A stretch of DNA of 64,000 nucleotides from Arcobacter sp. CECT 8985 (GTDB lineage: Bacteria; Campylobacterota; Campylobacteria; Campylobacterales; Arcobacteraceae). Both the position numbers and the translations under genes were made by a program. A model generated the notes under the pieces. That model was not told the origin of the DNA, did no database searches, and was given only the letters and a program-made list of their open reading frames with translations. The first letter of the stretch is position 1. Each line of letters begins with the position of its first letter. The stretch is from NCBI RefSeq assembly GCF_004116495.1, contig NZ_PDKC01000005.1:1-64000 (forward strand), in the 5' to 3' direction. Shown one piece after another: positions 17,232 to 25,928 of this stretch.

Positions 17232-18467
17232 TTAGAAAGAGTATTGTACGTTTAATCTTCCAATTGTAGAATCTATATCTTTATCTGTGCTACCTCTTTC
17301 TTTATCTTTTGTAAATTGACCAAATTGTACATAAGTAGAGAAGTTTTTACTCATATCATAAGTAACTTTTGTATAAATTTCTTCTTGATCTCCAGTATCT
17401 ACTGTTTTAGAACCTGTATCAATTGAAGAATATTTTAACGCAATATTTAATTTTGGTAATATTTGTGCACTAACACCAGCATAAATAGCATCTGCATCAT
17501 TAATACCTGTTAAAGTAACTCTCCAGTGTGGGTCCATACCAGTTTCAGCACTATAATCTAATGCAGTTGTTCCACCATCTTCATCTGTGTGACCATAGTA
17601 TAAGTATGCACCAAAGATTCCCATGTTTGCATCAATACCAATTTTAAATAATTTATTATCTTTTGATGTATCATCTAAATCTAAAGAAGAGTATCTTACA
17701 AATGGACTTAATTTTACATCACCAACATTATATGCTGCTTTTAATCCTACAGTATATGCATCAGCAATGTCTTGTAAATCAATATATGAAGCATCTACAT
17801 TAATTCCAGCAAATGAAGCCATAGCACCAACAAATACTACATTCTCATCACCATTGATATCACCTATAAAATTACCTTTTGAATCTTTTCTATTTCTTGG
17901 ATGTAATGTATCAGAAATTTCACCATAATCCTCACCTAAGTTTGTTTGGTTGAAATATGCTGCTGCTAATGTAACAGGTCCAACATTAGTAACTGCTAAA
18001 GCACCAGTACCTGTTTGTTCATTACCCATTGCATCTCTAGGCATTGTAAATGGAGTAGCTAAAGCTTGTTTCCCTAAAGTAATAGCAGTATTTTTAATTC
18101 CTGTATAAGTGAAGTTTACTTCAGATAAAGTTACATCAACTTGTTGATCACCATTATCATGAGTACTTAATGAAGCTTCACCAGCTTGAGCTCCACCAAT
18201 AATAAATCTAGTATTTGCTGTAACATCTTCATTTACTTTTGATTTTAAATTTAATGCAATTTTGTAATTATTAGTTGATTTACTGTGATGTTTTTTTACT
18301 CCATTCACTTCACCATAGTTATCTTCATAATCATTATATCTGTATGTAACTGTACCAGATACATCTACATTTTTAATAGCATCTTCTAAAGCCTTTGCTG
18401 AAGAAGTAGTAGTTAATCCTGCAACTGCAACAGCTGCAACTAAACTCATCTTTGCGAATCTTTTCAT
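17232..18467 (-). CDS. major outer-membrane porin, Campylobacterota type (paralogue 1)
   Basis: The 411-residue protein has a signal peptide (1-24, ending TSSA) and a mature start KALEDAIKNVDVSGT, the hallmark of Arcobacter and Campylobacter major outer-membrane porins. Alternating strands and a C-terminal phenylalanine (VQYSF) fit an outer-membrane beta barrel recognised by the BAM complex. It is a close paralogue of the porin at 20502-21791; the first 40 residues and the central GPVTLAAAYFNQTNLGE segment are nearly identical. An AAAAGGAAA ribosome-binding site and a TATAAT box precede it. Confidence 0.9.
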   Translation of the reverse strand: MKRFAKMSLVAAVAVAGLTTTSSAKALEDAIKNVDVSGTVTYRYNDYEDNYGEVNGVKKHHSKSTNNYKIALNLKSKVNEDVTANTRFIIGGAQAGEASLSTHDNGDQQVDVTLSEVNFTYTGIKNTAITLGKQALATPFTMPRDAMGNEQTGTGALAVTNVGPVTLAAAYFNQTNLGEDYGEISDTLHPRNRKDSKGNFIGDINGDENVVFVGAMASFAGINVDASYIDLQDIADAYTVGLKAAYNVGDVKLSPFVRYSSLDLDDTSKDNKLFKIGIDANMGIFGAYLYYGHTDEDGGTTALDYSAETGMDPHWRVTLTGINDADAIYAGVSAQILPKLNIALKYSSIDTGSKTVDTGDQEEIYTKVTYDMSKNFSTYVQFGQFTKDKERGSTDKDIDSTIGRLNVQYSF

Positions 18468-18499
18468 TGTGTTTCCTTTTTGTAATTAAAGTGTAATAT

Positions 18500-18505
18500 A
18501 TTATA
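18500..18505 (-). promoter_or_regulatory. candidate -10 box for porin 1
   Basis: TATAAT on the minus strand, 33 bases before the porin 1 ATG, in a region of almost pure A and T. This fits a strong constitutive promoter. The prfB end just upstream has only a weak AT hairpin. Confidence 0.45.
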
Positions 18506-18575
18506 TTTAAAATATTTTTAATATATATTAAAAAGTTGGTTAATTTTTAATCTTTTTAAATAATTTTATTTATTA

Positions 18576-19673
18576 TTATGATTTAGATGTAGCAATTAAA
18601 ACATCTTCTATTATTTTTGTTATATCACCATCTAAAATTGCAGATACATTTGAGTATCCAATATTACTTCTAGTATCTTTTACTTGTTGGTATGGTTGTA
18701 ATACATATGATCTAATTTGATGTCCCCATCCAATTTCACTTTTTTCTACTCCATCACTTGCTACTTTTTGTTTTTCTAGTTCATATTCATAAAGTCTACT
18801 TTTAAGCATTTTCATAGCACTTGCTTTATTTTTGTGTTGACTTCTATCATTTTGACATTGAACTACTATATTTGTTGGAATATGAGTTATTCTAATTGCA
18901 CTTTCTGTTTTATTTACATGTTGTCCACCAGCACCACTTGATCTGTATGTATCTATTCTAATATCTTTATCTTCAATATCAATATCAATATTATCATCAA
19001 TTTCTGGGCTGACCATAACTGAAGCAAATGAAGTGTGTCTTTTAGCATTTGAATCAAAAGGAGAAATTCTTACTAGTCTATGAATTCCATTTTCTGCTTT
19101 TAAGTATCCATATGCATTTACACCTTTTATTATAAATGATACATCTTTTATACCTGCTTCATCACCATCTTGATGATCAAGAACTTCTACTTTAAAGTCA
19201 TTTCTTTCTGCCCATCTAAGGTACATTCTATAAAGAATACTTGCCCAATCTTGTGACTCTGTTCCACCTGCTCCTGGGTGAATAGAAATAATGGCATTTA
19301 GTCCATCATCTTCGCCACTAAGCATTACTTCAATCTCAGTTTTTTTAACTATTTCTTCTATATCATTAGCCTCTTCATATAACATATTTAAAGTCTCTTC
19401 ATCGTTATCTTCAAGGGCTAATTCGTAGATATCATTTGTATCTCTTAATGCATTATTTGCTTTATCGAATTTGCTTAATTTACTTAAAATTCTATTTTTT
19501 TCAATTCCTATTTTTGTTGCAAGTTCTACATTATTCCAAAAGTCTTGATCAGCTTCTTGAGCTTCTATTTCTTCAAGTCTTTTGTGTAATGCTTCAGGAT
19601 TTAAAATAGACTTAATATTTTCAAGTTTTTTATTTAATAGTTTTAAAAGTTCACTATATTCGTAATTATCCAT
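18576..19673 (-). CDS. prfB: peptide chain release factor 2
   Basis: RF2 recognises UAA and UGA stop codons and triggers hydrolysis of peptidyl-tRNA. The 365-residue protein has the SPF recognition tripeptide (RISPFDSN) that distinguishes RF2 from RF1, and the catalytic GGQ in [14 protein letters not shown]. The reading frame is uninterrupted, so the programmed +1 frameshift of E. coli prfB is absent. The ATG overlaps the stop codon of the upstream cytochrome gene by one base, so the two are translationally coupled. Confidence 0.96.
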   Translation of the reverse strand: MDNYEYSELLKLLNKKLENIKSILNPEALHKRLEEIEAQEADQDFWNNVELATKIGIEKNRILSKLSKFDKANNALRDTNDIYELALEDNDEETLNMLYEEANDIEEIVKKTEIEVMLSGEDDGLNAIISIHPGAGGTESQDWASILYRMYLRWAERNDFKVEVLDHQDGDEAGIKDVSFIIKGVNAYGYLKAENGIHRLVRISPFDSNAKRHTSFASVMVSPEIDDNIDIDIEDKDIRIDTYRSSGAGGQHVNKTESAIRITHIPTNIVVQCQNDRSQHKNKASAMKMLKSRLYEYELEKQKVASDGVEKSEIGWGHQIRSYVLQPYQQVKDTRSNIGYSNVSAILDGDITKIIEDVLIATSKS

Positions 19674-20380
19674 TATTTTTTAGATTCTTCTTTCTTTTTT
19701 TGATTTATACTTCTTAAGTATACATATACATTTTTTACATCTCTGTCATTCATTAGTGTAGCATAAGGTTTCATTACAAAAGCTGCTCCTCTATCATATG
19801 TTCCATTATTATAATCTCTAATAGAAATAGTAAAATCTTGAAGATTTAATTTATTTATTTGTCTAGATAGACCTTTTGCTTTTAATTCACCTTTTTTACC
19901 ATGACATGATTGACATTTGTTTTTATAAAGTTTTTCACCGGATTTACTTTTTCTAATATATATTTGTTTTTTCTTTAAAGCAATCTCTTCTTTTTTTCTT
20001 TGTTCTAATCTTTGTAAGATTTTTGCTTCTAAAGCTGCTTCATCTATATTTGAAACTACAACTTGTTTTTGCATTGGCTCTTGGTGTTGTGCCATTGGTA
20101 TAACTTGTTGTTTAACAGCTTGTTTTGGTTCAGGTTTTTTAAATATATAAATATAGTTATTTGCATTCTCTTTTGATGTGATTTTAATATCATCAATTTG
20201 CCAACCATCTTTTTTCATATCTTCTACTGATTTTTCACCTTTACATAAGCCTCCATCAAGCTTTGTTTTCTCAATTGTTGCCATATCTTTATGGTTCTCT
20301 TTAAAACACATAGTAGTTTGTGCTGCAGCCACACTTAAAGTTATCATTGAAGTTAAAGTAAGAGTTGAAAGTAATCTCAT
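19673..20380 (-). CDS. exported monohaem cytochrome c with an unusual N-terminal domain
   Basis: The 235-residue protein has a signal peptide (1-20, ending VAAA), then a small domain with two cysteines (C25, C46) that ends near residue 82, then a lysine/glutamine-rich coiled-coil stretch (about 112-145), then a class I cytochrome c domain with CQSCH at 156-160 and a likely methionine ligand in AFVMKPYA (M203). I do not recognise the N-terminal domain. The two cysteines could form a disulphide. It is in an operon with prfB and flanked by two porins. Function unknown; a periplasmic electron carrier is inferred. Confidence 0.8.
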   Translation of the reverse strand: MRLLSTLTLTSMITLSVAAAQTTMCFKENHKDMATIEKTKLDGGLCKGEKSVEDMKKDGWQIDDIKITSKENANNYIYIFKKPEPKQAVKQQVIPMAQHQEPMQKQVVVSNIDEAALEAKILQRLEQRKKEEIALKKKQIYIRKSKSGEKLYKNKCQSCHGKKGELKAKGLSRQINKLNLQDFTISIRDYNNGTYDRGAAFVMKPYATLMNDRDVKNVYVYLRSINQKKKEESKK

Positions 20381-20446
20381 TTTTATCCTTTATTAAAATT
20401 AAGGATATTTTATCATAAATAAGTTAAATAAATTTTGAGTAAAAAA

Positions 20447-20473
20447 AAAGGTTAGGCAAAAAGCCTAACCTTT
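20447..20473 (-). terminator. terminator of porin 2
   Basis: On the minus strand AAAGGTTAGGC pairs with GCCTAACCTTT around five T residues, and a run of nine T residues follows. It is a textbook Rho-independent terminator about 30 bases after the porin 2 stop. Confidence 0.9.
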
Positions 20474-20501
20474 GAAGTAATATCTTTAGCTAATCAGCTG
20501 A

Positions 20502-21791
20502 TTAGAAAGAGTATTGTACTTGAAGTCTTCCAACAGTACCATCATTGTCATTATCATGGTTATCTGCACTATTTTCAAATTCAGCGTGACCGAATCTGAT
20601 ATATCCACCAAAGTTTTTAGACATTTTGTAAGAAGCTTGTAAATAATAAGCTGTATCTGTTGTATCTTTTGCTCTAGAAGATGTTTCATCTTTATCTAAT
20701 CTGTTATAATTAAGAGCAATGTTTAAGTTTGGTAATACTTGTGCATCTACTGATGTTTTTAAGAATTTAGCATCAGCAATACCATTTACAGTTAAAATCC
20801 ATCCATTCATTGTAGTTTTAGCATCATTATCAAGTGCTGTTAAACCACCTTCTCTATCAGTCCAACCATATGCAACTTTTGCACCAAAGATACCCATGTT
20901 AGCAGCTAATTCAAGTTTTGTTAAAGAGTTATCTTCTCCATCAAATTTATGTGAATCAGTATGATCAACATTTTGTGCTAATTCTTGATCAACATCAAGT
21001 TCAGTATGTCTTGCACCAATAGATAATTTAACATCACCTACATTAAATTTAGCTAATGCTCCAATTGTATAAGTATCAAAACCTTCTGCCATATTTAAAT
21101 ACCAAGCATCAAGTGCAACTGGTCCAACATTTCCCATGATACCAATTGTAGCAACATCTTCGTCACCTTCAATTACATCTGTACTTTTATTTCCATCATA
21201 ATATTTAGTACCATCAAGTGTTACTGCGCCAGATTCACCTAAGTTAGTTTGGTTAAAATAAGCAGCTGCTAATGTAACAGGTCCAACATTAGTTAATGCT
21301 AAGATACCAGTACCAGTTTGTTCATTTCCATCTGCATCAATTGCAACTGTCCATGGAGTTGTTAAACCTTGTTTACCTAAGTTAATAGTAGTATTTTTAA
21401 GTCCAGTATAAGAGAAATAAACATTTGATAAAGTAACATCTGCTTGTGCATCACCACCTTGAGTTGTATTTAATGATACAAAACCAGCATCAGTAGGTGA
21501 ACCAACAATAAATCTTGTAACTGCAGTTACATCTTCATTTACTTTTGCTTTTGCAGTTAATGCAATTTTATAGTTGTTTTTACTTTGATCTTTATGTTGC
21601 TTATAATTACCATTTTTATCAATACCATTTCTTTGACTATTGTCAAATTGTCTATCATCATATCTATATACAACTGTACCAGATACGTCTACGTTTTTAA
21701 TAGCATCTTCTAAAGCTTTCGCTGAAGAAGTAGTAGTTAAACCTGCAACTGCAACAGCAGCAACAAGACTCATTTTTGCGAATTTTTTCAT
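20502..21791 (-). CDS. major outer-membrane porin, Campylobacterota type (paralogue 2)
   Basis: The 429-residue protein has the same signal peptide and mature start as the porin at 17232-18467 and the same C-terminal VQYSF end. The middle differs, with acidic loops such as DNHDNDNDG near the end, as expected of surface-exposed loops under selection. It should form a trimeric or monomeric barrel for small solutes. Its stop codon lies in a perfect 16-bp palindrome, CTAATCAGCTGATTAG at 20490-20505. A TAGGAGAAC ribosome-binding site precedes the ATG. Confidence 0.9.
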   Translation of the reverse strand: MKKFAKMSLVAAVAVAGLTTTSSAKALEDAIKNVDVSGTVVYRYDDRQFDNSQRNGIDKNGNYKQHKDQSKNNYKIALTAKAKVNEDVTAVTRFIVGSPTDAGFVSLNTTQGGDAQADVTLSNVYFSYTGLKNTTINLGKQGLTTPWTVAIDADGNEQTGTGILALTNVGPVTLAAAYFNQTNLGESGAVTLDGTKYYDGNKSTDVIEGDEDVATIGIMGNVGPVALDAWYLNMAEGFDTYTIGALAKFNVGDVKLSIGARHTELDVDQELAQNVDHTDSHKFDGEDNSLTKLELAANMGIFGAKVAYGWTDREGGLTALDNDAKTTMNGWILTVNGIADAKFLKTSVDAQVLPNLNIALNYNRLDKDETSSRAKDTTDTAYYLQASYKMSKNFGGYIRFGHAEFENSADNHDNDNDGTVGRLQVQYSF

Positions 21792-21969
21792 TTGTTCTCC
21801 TAAAATTTCGAAATTTAATAATCAGTATTATCGGAGCGCGCGAACCATTCTAAAAAAGGGTTTAGAAACTATCCCGATACACCGTCATGCAAATTGTACA
21901 TAAGTAAATTTTAAAGTTTTCTTAAAATGAGTTTTTTATGAGTCTTTAGCTGTAAATTTAAGGTATTTT
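21792..21969 (-). promoter_or_regulatory. upstream region of porin 2
   Basis: This 178-base gap holds the porin 2 promoter. Two -10 candidates on the minus strand are GATAAT at 21828-21833 and TACAAT at 21894-21899. A GC block (GCGCGC near 21838-21843) stands out against the AT-rich background and lies just upstream of GATAAT. GGG and CCC blocks followed by six T residues (about 21853-21877) could form a weak hairpin in a long leader. Confidence 0.35.
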
Positions 21970-22287
21970 TTACTTTACAACTGAAACTTTGCAATTACTT
22001 ATGATATGGGGTTTGCAGATAGAAAGTTTCAATTTTGTGATATTATAGTTGTCATAAATGTGTCTTTTTATGTAAATAATAGCATCTTCAATAAGCTCAA
22101 ACTTTCTTTTTTTCATAATTTTTTCTATATCATATGCTATTTTTGAATAGTCTATAAACTTTTCATTTTTAAAGTTATATTTAATTTTACAATTAATAAT
22201 GACACTTTGTTCTTTCTTTCTTTCAAAAGGCAAGATTCCTATGATACATTTGAAGGTTAAATCTTCTATTTTTATTTTCATTTTCAT
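21970..22287 (-). CDS. folB: dihydroneopterin aldolase
   Basis: FolB cleaves 7,8-dihydroneopterin to 6-hydroxymethyl-dihydropterin in folate synthesis. The 105-residue protein has the family opening IEDLTFKCIIGILPFERKK and the strand QSVIINCKI, followed by a helix with the conserved glutamate in KFELIEDAI. It is a little short (about 120 is usual). Two in-frame ATGs at 22287 and 22281 are possible, and neither has a clear ribosome-binding site. It follows plsY after a 30-base palindrome. Confidence 0.8.
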   Translation of the reverse strand: MKMKIKIEDLTFKCIIGILPFERKKEQSVIINCKIKYNFKNEKFIDYSKIAYDIEKIMKKRKFELIEDAIIYIKRHIYDNYNITKLKLSICKPHIISNCKVSVVK

Positions 22288-22302
22288 TGTAATTAAAGGA
22301 AG

Positions 22303-22332
22303 AAAAAAGTTATTTAATTAAATAACTTTTTT
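22303..22332 (-). terminator. 30-base perfect palindrome at the end of plsY
   Basis: The arms AAAAAAGTTATTTAA and its exact complement meet with no spacer over 30 bases. The minus-strand transcript ends in six U residues, so it works as a Rho-independent terminator. It includes the plsY stop codon (22318-22320) and lies 16 bases before folB, so it could also attenuate folB. Confidence 0.65.
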
Positions 22333-22941
22333 CTCTTCTCCTTTTATTAATCTTACAATATTTGGAATATGTTTGTAGTATATTATAAAAGCTATAATAT
22401 ACATAGGAGCATTACTTCCTTCTTCAAGACCATTATTTAATACAATTGCACTTAATATTACAGCAGTTAATCCAAAAAGTGAAGACAATGATGACACTTT
22501 TAAAACTTTTGCACAAAACCCCCAAACTATTGCTCCAATTAAAGTAGGAATAGGAATAAGTACTATAAATACACCAAGTCCTGTTGCAACACCTTTTCCT
22601 CCCTCTAAACTTAAATAGATTGAATAGCAGTGTCCAAGTACACTTAAAACTGCAATTGCCCAAAGTGTTTCTTGTGGCATATTTAAACTTTTTGCTACTA
22701 TTAAAACAAATGTACCTTTTAATGCATCAAGTAAAACTGTTGCAATTCCAAGTTTTTTTGCTAGTTTTGGATTAGTTTGTTTAACTACTCTTAAAACATT
22801 TGTTGCTCCAATAGAACCACTACCAGATTCTTTTACATTTACATTTGCAAAAGTTTTAGCAAGAATTAGACCAAATGGAATAGAACCTACTAAATATGCA
22901 AATATGTAAAATAGAACATTTGAATTTGTTAAAAAATCCAT
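22318..22941 (-). CDS. plsY: glycerol-3-phosphate acyltransferase PlsY
   Basis: PlsY is an inner-membrane enzyme that transfers an acyl group from acyl-phosphate to glycerol-3-phosphate, the first step of phospholipid synthesis. The 207-residue protein has about five to six membrane segments and the family motifs GSIPFGLILAK, SGSIGATNVLR and GHCYSIYLSLEGGKGVATG (residues about 106-124). It has its own promoter, shared as a divergent region with nadA. Confidence 0.95.
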   Translation of the reverse strand: MDFLTNSNVLFYIFAYLVGSIPFGLILAKTFANVNVKESGSGSIGATNVLRVVKQTNPKLAKKLGIATVLLDALKGTFVLIVAKSLNMPQETLWAIAVLSVLGHCYSIYLSLEGGKGVATGLGVFIVLIPIPTLIGAIVWGFCAKVLKVSSLSSLFGLTAVILSAIVLNNGLEEGSNAPMYIIAFIIYYKHIPNIVRLIKGEEKKVI

Positions 22942-22983
22942 ATATTACCTTTATTAATATTTTTGCTTATTTTGATTAAAAAG

Positions 22984-23005
22984 ATTATAACAAAAATTTT
23001 GTTAT
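22984..23005. promoter_or_regulatory. palindrome over the plsY -10 in the plsY/nadA divergent region
   Basis: ATAACAAAA (22987-22995) and TTTTGTTAT (22997-23005) form a 9-bp inverted repeat around one base. On the minus strand TATAAT (22984-22989), the likely plsY -10, overlaps one arm. It could be an operator acting on plsY, nadA or both. AT-richness makes chance palindromes fairly common. Confidence 0.35.
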
Positions 23006-23076
23006 ATTCCCATTATCTATTTATGTAGTAAAATATAAACAAATAATATGTAATAAAAAGCCATAAAGGTTAAATT

Positions 23077-24069
23077 TTGAATTTAAAAGAAGAGATTTTA
23101 AAATTAAAAAAGAGACTTGATGTTACTGTAGTTGCACACTTTTATCAAAAAGATGAAGTTTTTGAACTTGCAGATATTGTTGGAGACTCTTTAGAATTAG
23201 CAAAAAAATCAATGCAAACACCTTCTAAATATATTTTATTCTGTGGTGTTGGTTTTATGGGTGAGGGAGTTAAGATTTTAAGTCCTCAAAAAAGAGTATT
23301 GATGCCAAAAATTGCATGTTGTGCTATGGCTAGAATGATTGATGGTGATTATTATGATGATAGTATCAAAAAATTAAATGAAGCTGGAATAGAAAGTGAA
23401 GATATTTTACCAATTACTTATATTAATTCAAGTGCAGCAGTAAAAGCAAGAGTTGGTAAAATGGGTGGATTAGTATGTACTTCTTCAAATGCTTATAAAA
23501 TTATTGAAAAAGGTTTGCAATCAGGTAAAAAAATTCTATTTGTACCTGATAGATGTTTAGGACAAAACTTTGCAAAACAAATGAATCTAAAATCAGCAAT
23601 TATAGGTGATGGATCTAATTTAAAACAAGCAGATATCATATGTTATGATGGTTTTTGTTCTGTACATCAACAATTTAGTGTAGAAGATGTAGAGTTTTAT
23701 AAAGATAAATATGATGATATTTTGATAGCTTCTCATCCTGAGTGTGATCCAAGTGTTTGTGATGCATCTGATTTTGTGGGGTCTACTTCTCAATTAATTA
23801 AATTTATTAATGAATTACCAGAAGAACAAAAAGTTGCTGTGGGAACTGAATTTAATATGGTAAATAGATTAAGACAAAAAAATACATTTATCTTAAGTTC
23901 AACAAAGCCAGAGTGTCCAACAATGAATGAAACAACTTTAGAAGATTTATATAACTGTCTAAAACAGCTTGAAAATGAGCATGATGCGCCTTATGTTGGT
24001 GAAATTATTGTAGATGAAGATGACTCAAAGTGGGCAAGAATTGCTCTTGAAAGGATGTTTGAGATATGA
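23077..24069 (+). CDS. nadA: quinolinate synthase
   Basis: NadA condenses iminoaspartate with dihydroxyacetone phosphate to quinolinate in de novo NAD synthesis, using a [4Fe-4S] cluster. The 330-residue protein has the N-terminal VVAHFYQKDEV, the LADIVGDSLELAK helix, and three separated cluster cysteines: C81 or C82, the cysteine of GLVCTSSNA or near DRCLGQN, and HPECDPSVCD. The start is TTG at 23077, after AAAGG, because no ATG fits the family N-terminus. Its end overlaps nadC by four bases. nadB is not in this window. Confidence 0.94.
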   Translation: MNLKEEILKLKKRLDVTVVAHFYQKDEVFELADIVGDSLELAKKSMQTPSKYILFCGVGFMGEGVKILSPQKRVLMPKIACCAMARMIDGDYYDDSIKKLNEAGIESEDILPITYINSSAAVKARVGKMGGLVCTSSNAYKIIEKGLQSGKKILFVPDRCLGQNFAKQMNLKSAIIGDGSNLKQADIICYDGFCSVHQQFSVEDVEFYKDKYDDILIASHPECDPSVCDASDFVGSTSQLIKFINELPEEQKVAVGTEFNMVNRLRQKNTFILSSTKPECPTMNETTLEDLYNCLKQLENEHDAPYVGEIIVDEDDSKWARIALERMFEI

Positions 24070-24887
24070 TTAATATTAAAAAGTTTGTAAAAAATGCCAT
24101 CATTGAAGATAATGGTAGAGGAGATCTTTTTTTTGATGTTGCTCCAAAAGGAAGATTTACTGCAAAAGTTATATCTAAAGATGATGGAATTATAGCAGGT
24201 GTAAAATATGCAAAAATTTTGGCAAGAACAGAAAAATTTGATTGTAAGTTTTTGAAAAAAGATGGGGAAAGTGTAAAAAAAGGTGATGTAATAGCTGAAG
24301 TAGAAGGGAAAGCATCTGTTTTATTATCTAGTGAGCGAACTTTTTTAAATTTATTACAACATGCAAGTGGAATAGCAACAGTTGCAAATACTTATGCTCA
24401 AAAAATTAAAGATTATGATGTAGTTTTACTTGATACTAGAAAAACAAGACCTCAATTAAGAGATTTTGAAAAGTATGCAAGTAGAGTAGGTGGAGCAATA
24501 AATCATAGACTTGGATTAGATGATTGTTTGATGTTAAAAGATACACACTTAAAAACAATTGATAATTTAAAAGAGTTTATAATAAAAGCAAGAAAAAGAA
24601 TCTCTTGGGTTACAAAAATAGAAATTGAATGCGAGACAATGCAACAAGTTCAAACTGCAATGGATGCAGGGGCTGATATTATTATGTGTGATAATATGGA
24701 AATTGAACAAATAGTTGATGTTGTTAAATATAGAGATTCAAATTACCCTCATATTTTACTTGAAGCAAGTGGAAATATAAATTTAAATACGATTGAAAAT
24801 TATGCAAAAACTGGTGTTGATGCAATTAGTAGTGGAAGTATAATTCATCAAGCTACATGGCTAGATTTTTCAATGAAATTTAATTAA
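24066..24887 (+). CDS. nadC: nicotinate-nucleotide pyrophosphorylase (carboxylating)
   Basis: NadC converts quinolinate and PRPP to nicotinate mononucleotide, the step after NadA. The 273-residue protein shows the family motifs ERTFLNLLQHASGIAT, DTRKTRPQLRDFEKYA, GGAINHRLGLDD and the C-terminal EASGNINL, all with the conserved basic residues that bind quinolinate and PRPP. It overlaps the nadA stop by four bases, so the two are an operon. A 57-base gap separates it from the next gene, which has its own promoter candidate. Confidence 0.96.
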   Translation: MINIKKFVKNAIIEDNGRGDLFFDVAPKGRFTAKVISKDDGIIAGVKYAKILARTEKFDCKFLKKDGESVKKGDVIAEVEGKASVLLSSERTFLNLLQHASGIATVANTYAQKIKDYDVVLLDTRKTRPQLRDFEKYASRVGGAINHRLGLDDCLMLKDTHLKTIDNLKEFIIKARKRISWVTKIEIECETMQQVQTAMDAGADIIMCDNMEIEQIVDVVKYRDSNYPHILLEASGNINLNTIENYAKTGVDAISSGSIIHQATWLDFSMKFN

Positions 24888-24913
24888 TGATTAACTTTTT
24901 GTTAGTGAAAAAT

Positions 24914-24922
24914 TGTTACAAT
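24914..24922 (+). promoter_or_regulatory. candidate extended -10 for the nrnA-like to rimP operon
   Basis: TG-T-TACAAT is an extended -10 element 23 bases before the ATG at 24945. An AAGGAG ribosome-binding site at 24927-24932 follows, with a long 12-base spacer to the ATG. Confidence 0.45.
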
Positions 24923-24944
24923 CTACAAGGAGTGCAAAGATAAT

Positions 24945-25928
24945 ATGAAAAAAGATTTTATACTGGATAATAAACTGGATTTTTCTAATTATAAAGAAGC
25001 GTTAGAATTAATAGAAAATAGTAGATATATTCTAATAATTACACATGTGAATCCAGATGCGGATACGATATCTTCAGCATTAGCCCTTTCAAATCTTTTT
25101 TTTGAAAATAAAATAAAACATAAAGTTTTTAATGTAAGTAGTGATTTACCACAAAATTTAAATTTTATAAATAGATTTGATAAAATCACTGATCAATTAC
25201 CAAAGTTTTATGATTTAGCAATTAGTGTAGATTGTGGTACTTCAAAAAGATTTGGATTTGAATTACCAGATAATATTCCACTTATAAATATCGATCATCA
25301 TAAATCAAATGATGGTTTTGGAAAAGTTAATATTGTTGATTATCAAAAAAGCTCAACAGCAGAGATAATGTTTGATTTTTTCAAATTTAATGGATTATAT
25401 ATCACAAAAAATTCTGCAACAGCACTTTATACTGGAATTTATGATGATAGTCTTAGATTTAGTATAGCAAGATGTGATGAAAAGACTTTTGAAAAAGCAA
25501 ATTTTTTAGTTAAATGTGGAGCAAATCCATCAGAAATTGCAAGTAAATTATTAAGAAGAGATTCTTTAGCAAAATATAGAGTTATTCCCAAAATATTAGA
25601 TAGCTTAGAGTTATTTAAACAAGGAGAATTAGCTTTTATAAAAGCAGAGCCCCATTGGCTAAAACAAACAGGTGCACATCTAAGAGATTGTGAAGATGCA
25701 CTTGATATGATAATGAGTATTTCAATAGTTAAAATAGCAGTATTTTTAAGGGTCTCAAATAATCATATAAGATTATCAATTCGCTCAAAAGGAGATATTG
25801 ATGTTTCTAAAGTTGCTTCAACTTTTGGTGGTGGTGGCCATACAAATGCAGCAGGATGCTCTTTAGAAACAACAAATTTAGATGAAGCAAAAAATATAGT
25901 ATTAAAGGAAATTCTTGAAACGAAATAA
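24945..25928 (+). CDS. DHH/DHHA1 phosphoesterase, NrnA-like (nanoRNase / pAp phosphatase type)
   Basis: The 327-residue protein has the DHH motifs THVNPDADTISSA, SVDCGTS and NIDHHKSND, which bind two metal ions, and a C-terminal DHHA1 motif FGGGGHTNAAGC. This is the architecture of NrnA-type proteins, which degrade very short RNAs and dephosphorylate pAp, and of some cyclic dinucleotide phosphodiesterases. No N-terminal sensory domain is present, so the c-di-AMP GdpP type is excluded. It overlaps the M23 peptidase gene by 14 bases. Confidence 0.88.
   Translation: MKKDFILDNKLDFSNYKEALELIENSRYILIITHVNPDADTISSALALSNLFFENKIKHKVFNVSSDLPQNLNFINRFDKITDQLPKFYDLAISVDCGTSKRFGFELPDNIPLINIDHHKSNDGFGKVNIVDYQKSSTAEIMFDFFKFNGLYITKNSATALYTGIYDDSLRFSIARCDEKTFEKANFLVKCGANPSEIASKLLRRDSLAKYRVIPKILDSLELFKQGELAFIKAEPHWLKQTGAHLRDCEDALDMIMSISIVKIAVFLRVSNNHIRLSIRSKGDIDVSKVASTFGGGGHTNAAGCSLETTNLDEAKNIVLKEILETK

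Noticed and set aside
18540-18575. Terminator after prfB
   Set aside because: AAAAAG/CTTTTT with a poor inner stem could pair, but it is interrupted and not convincing.
19600-19673. Programmed frameshift in prfB
   Set aside because: The prfB frame is continuous from its ATG to the stop; no in-frame stop and shift site are present.
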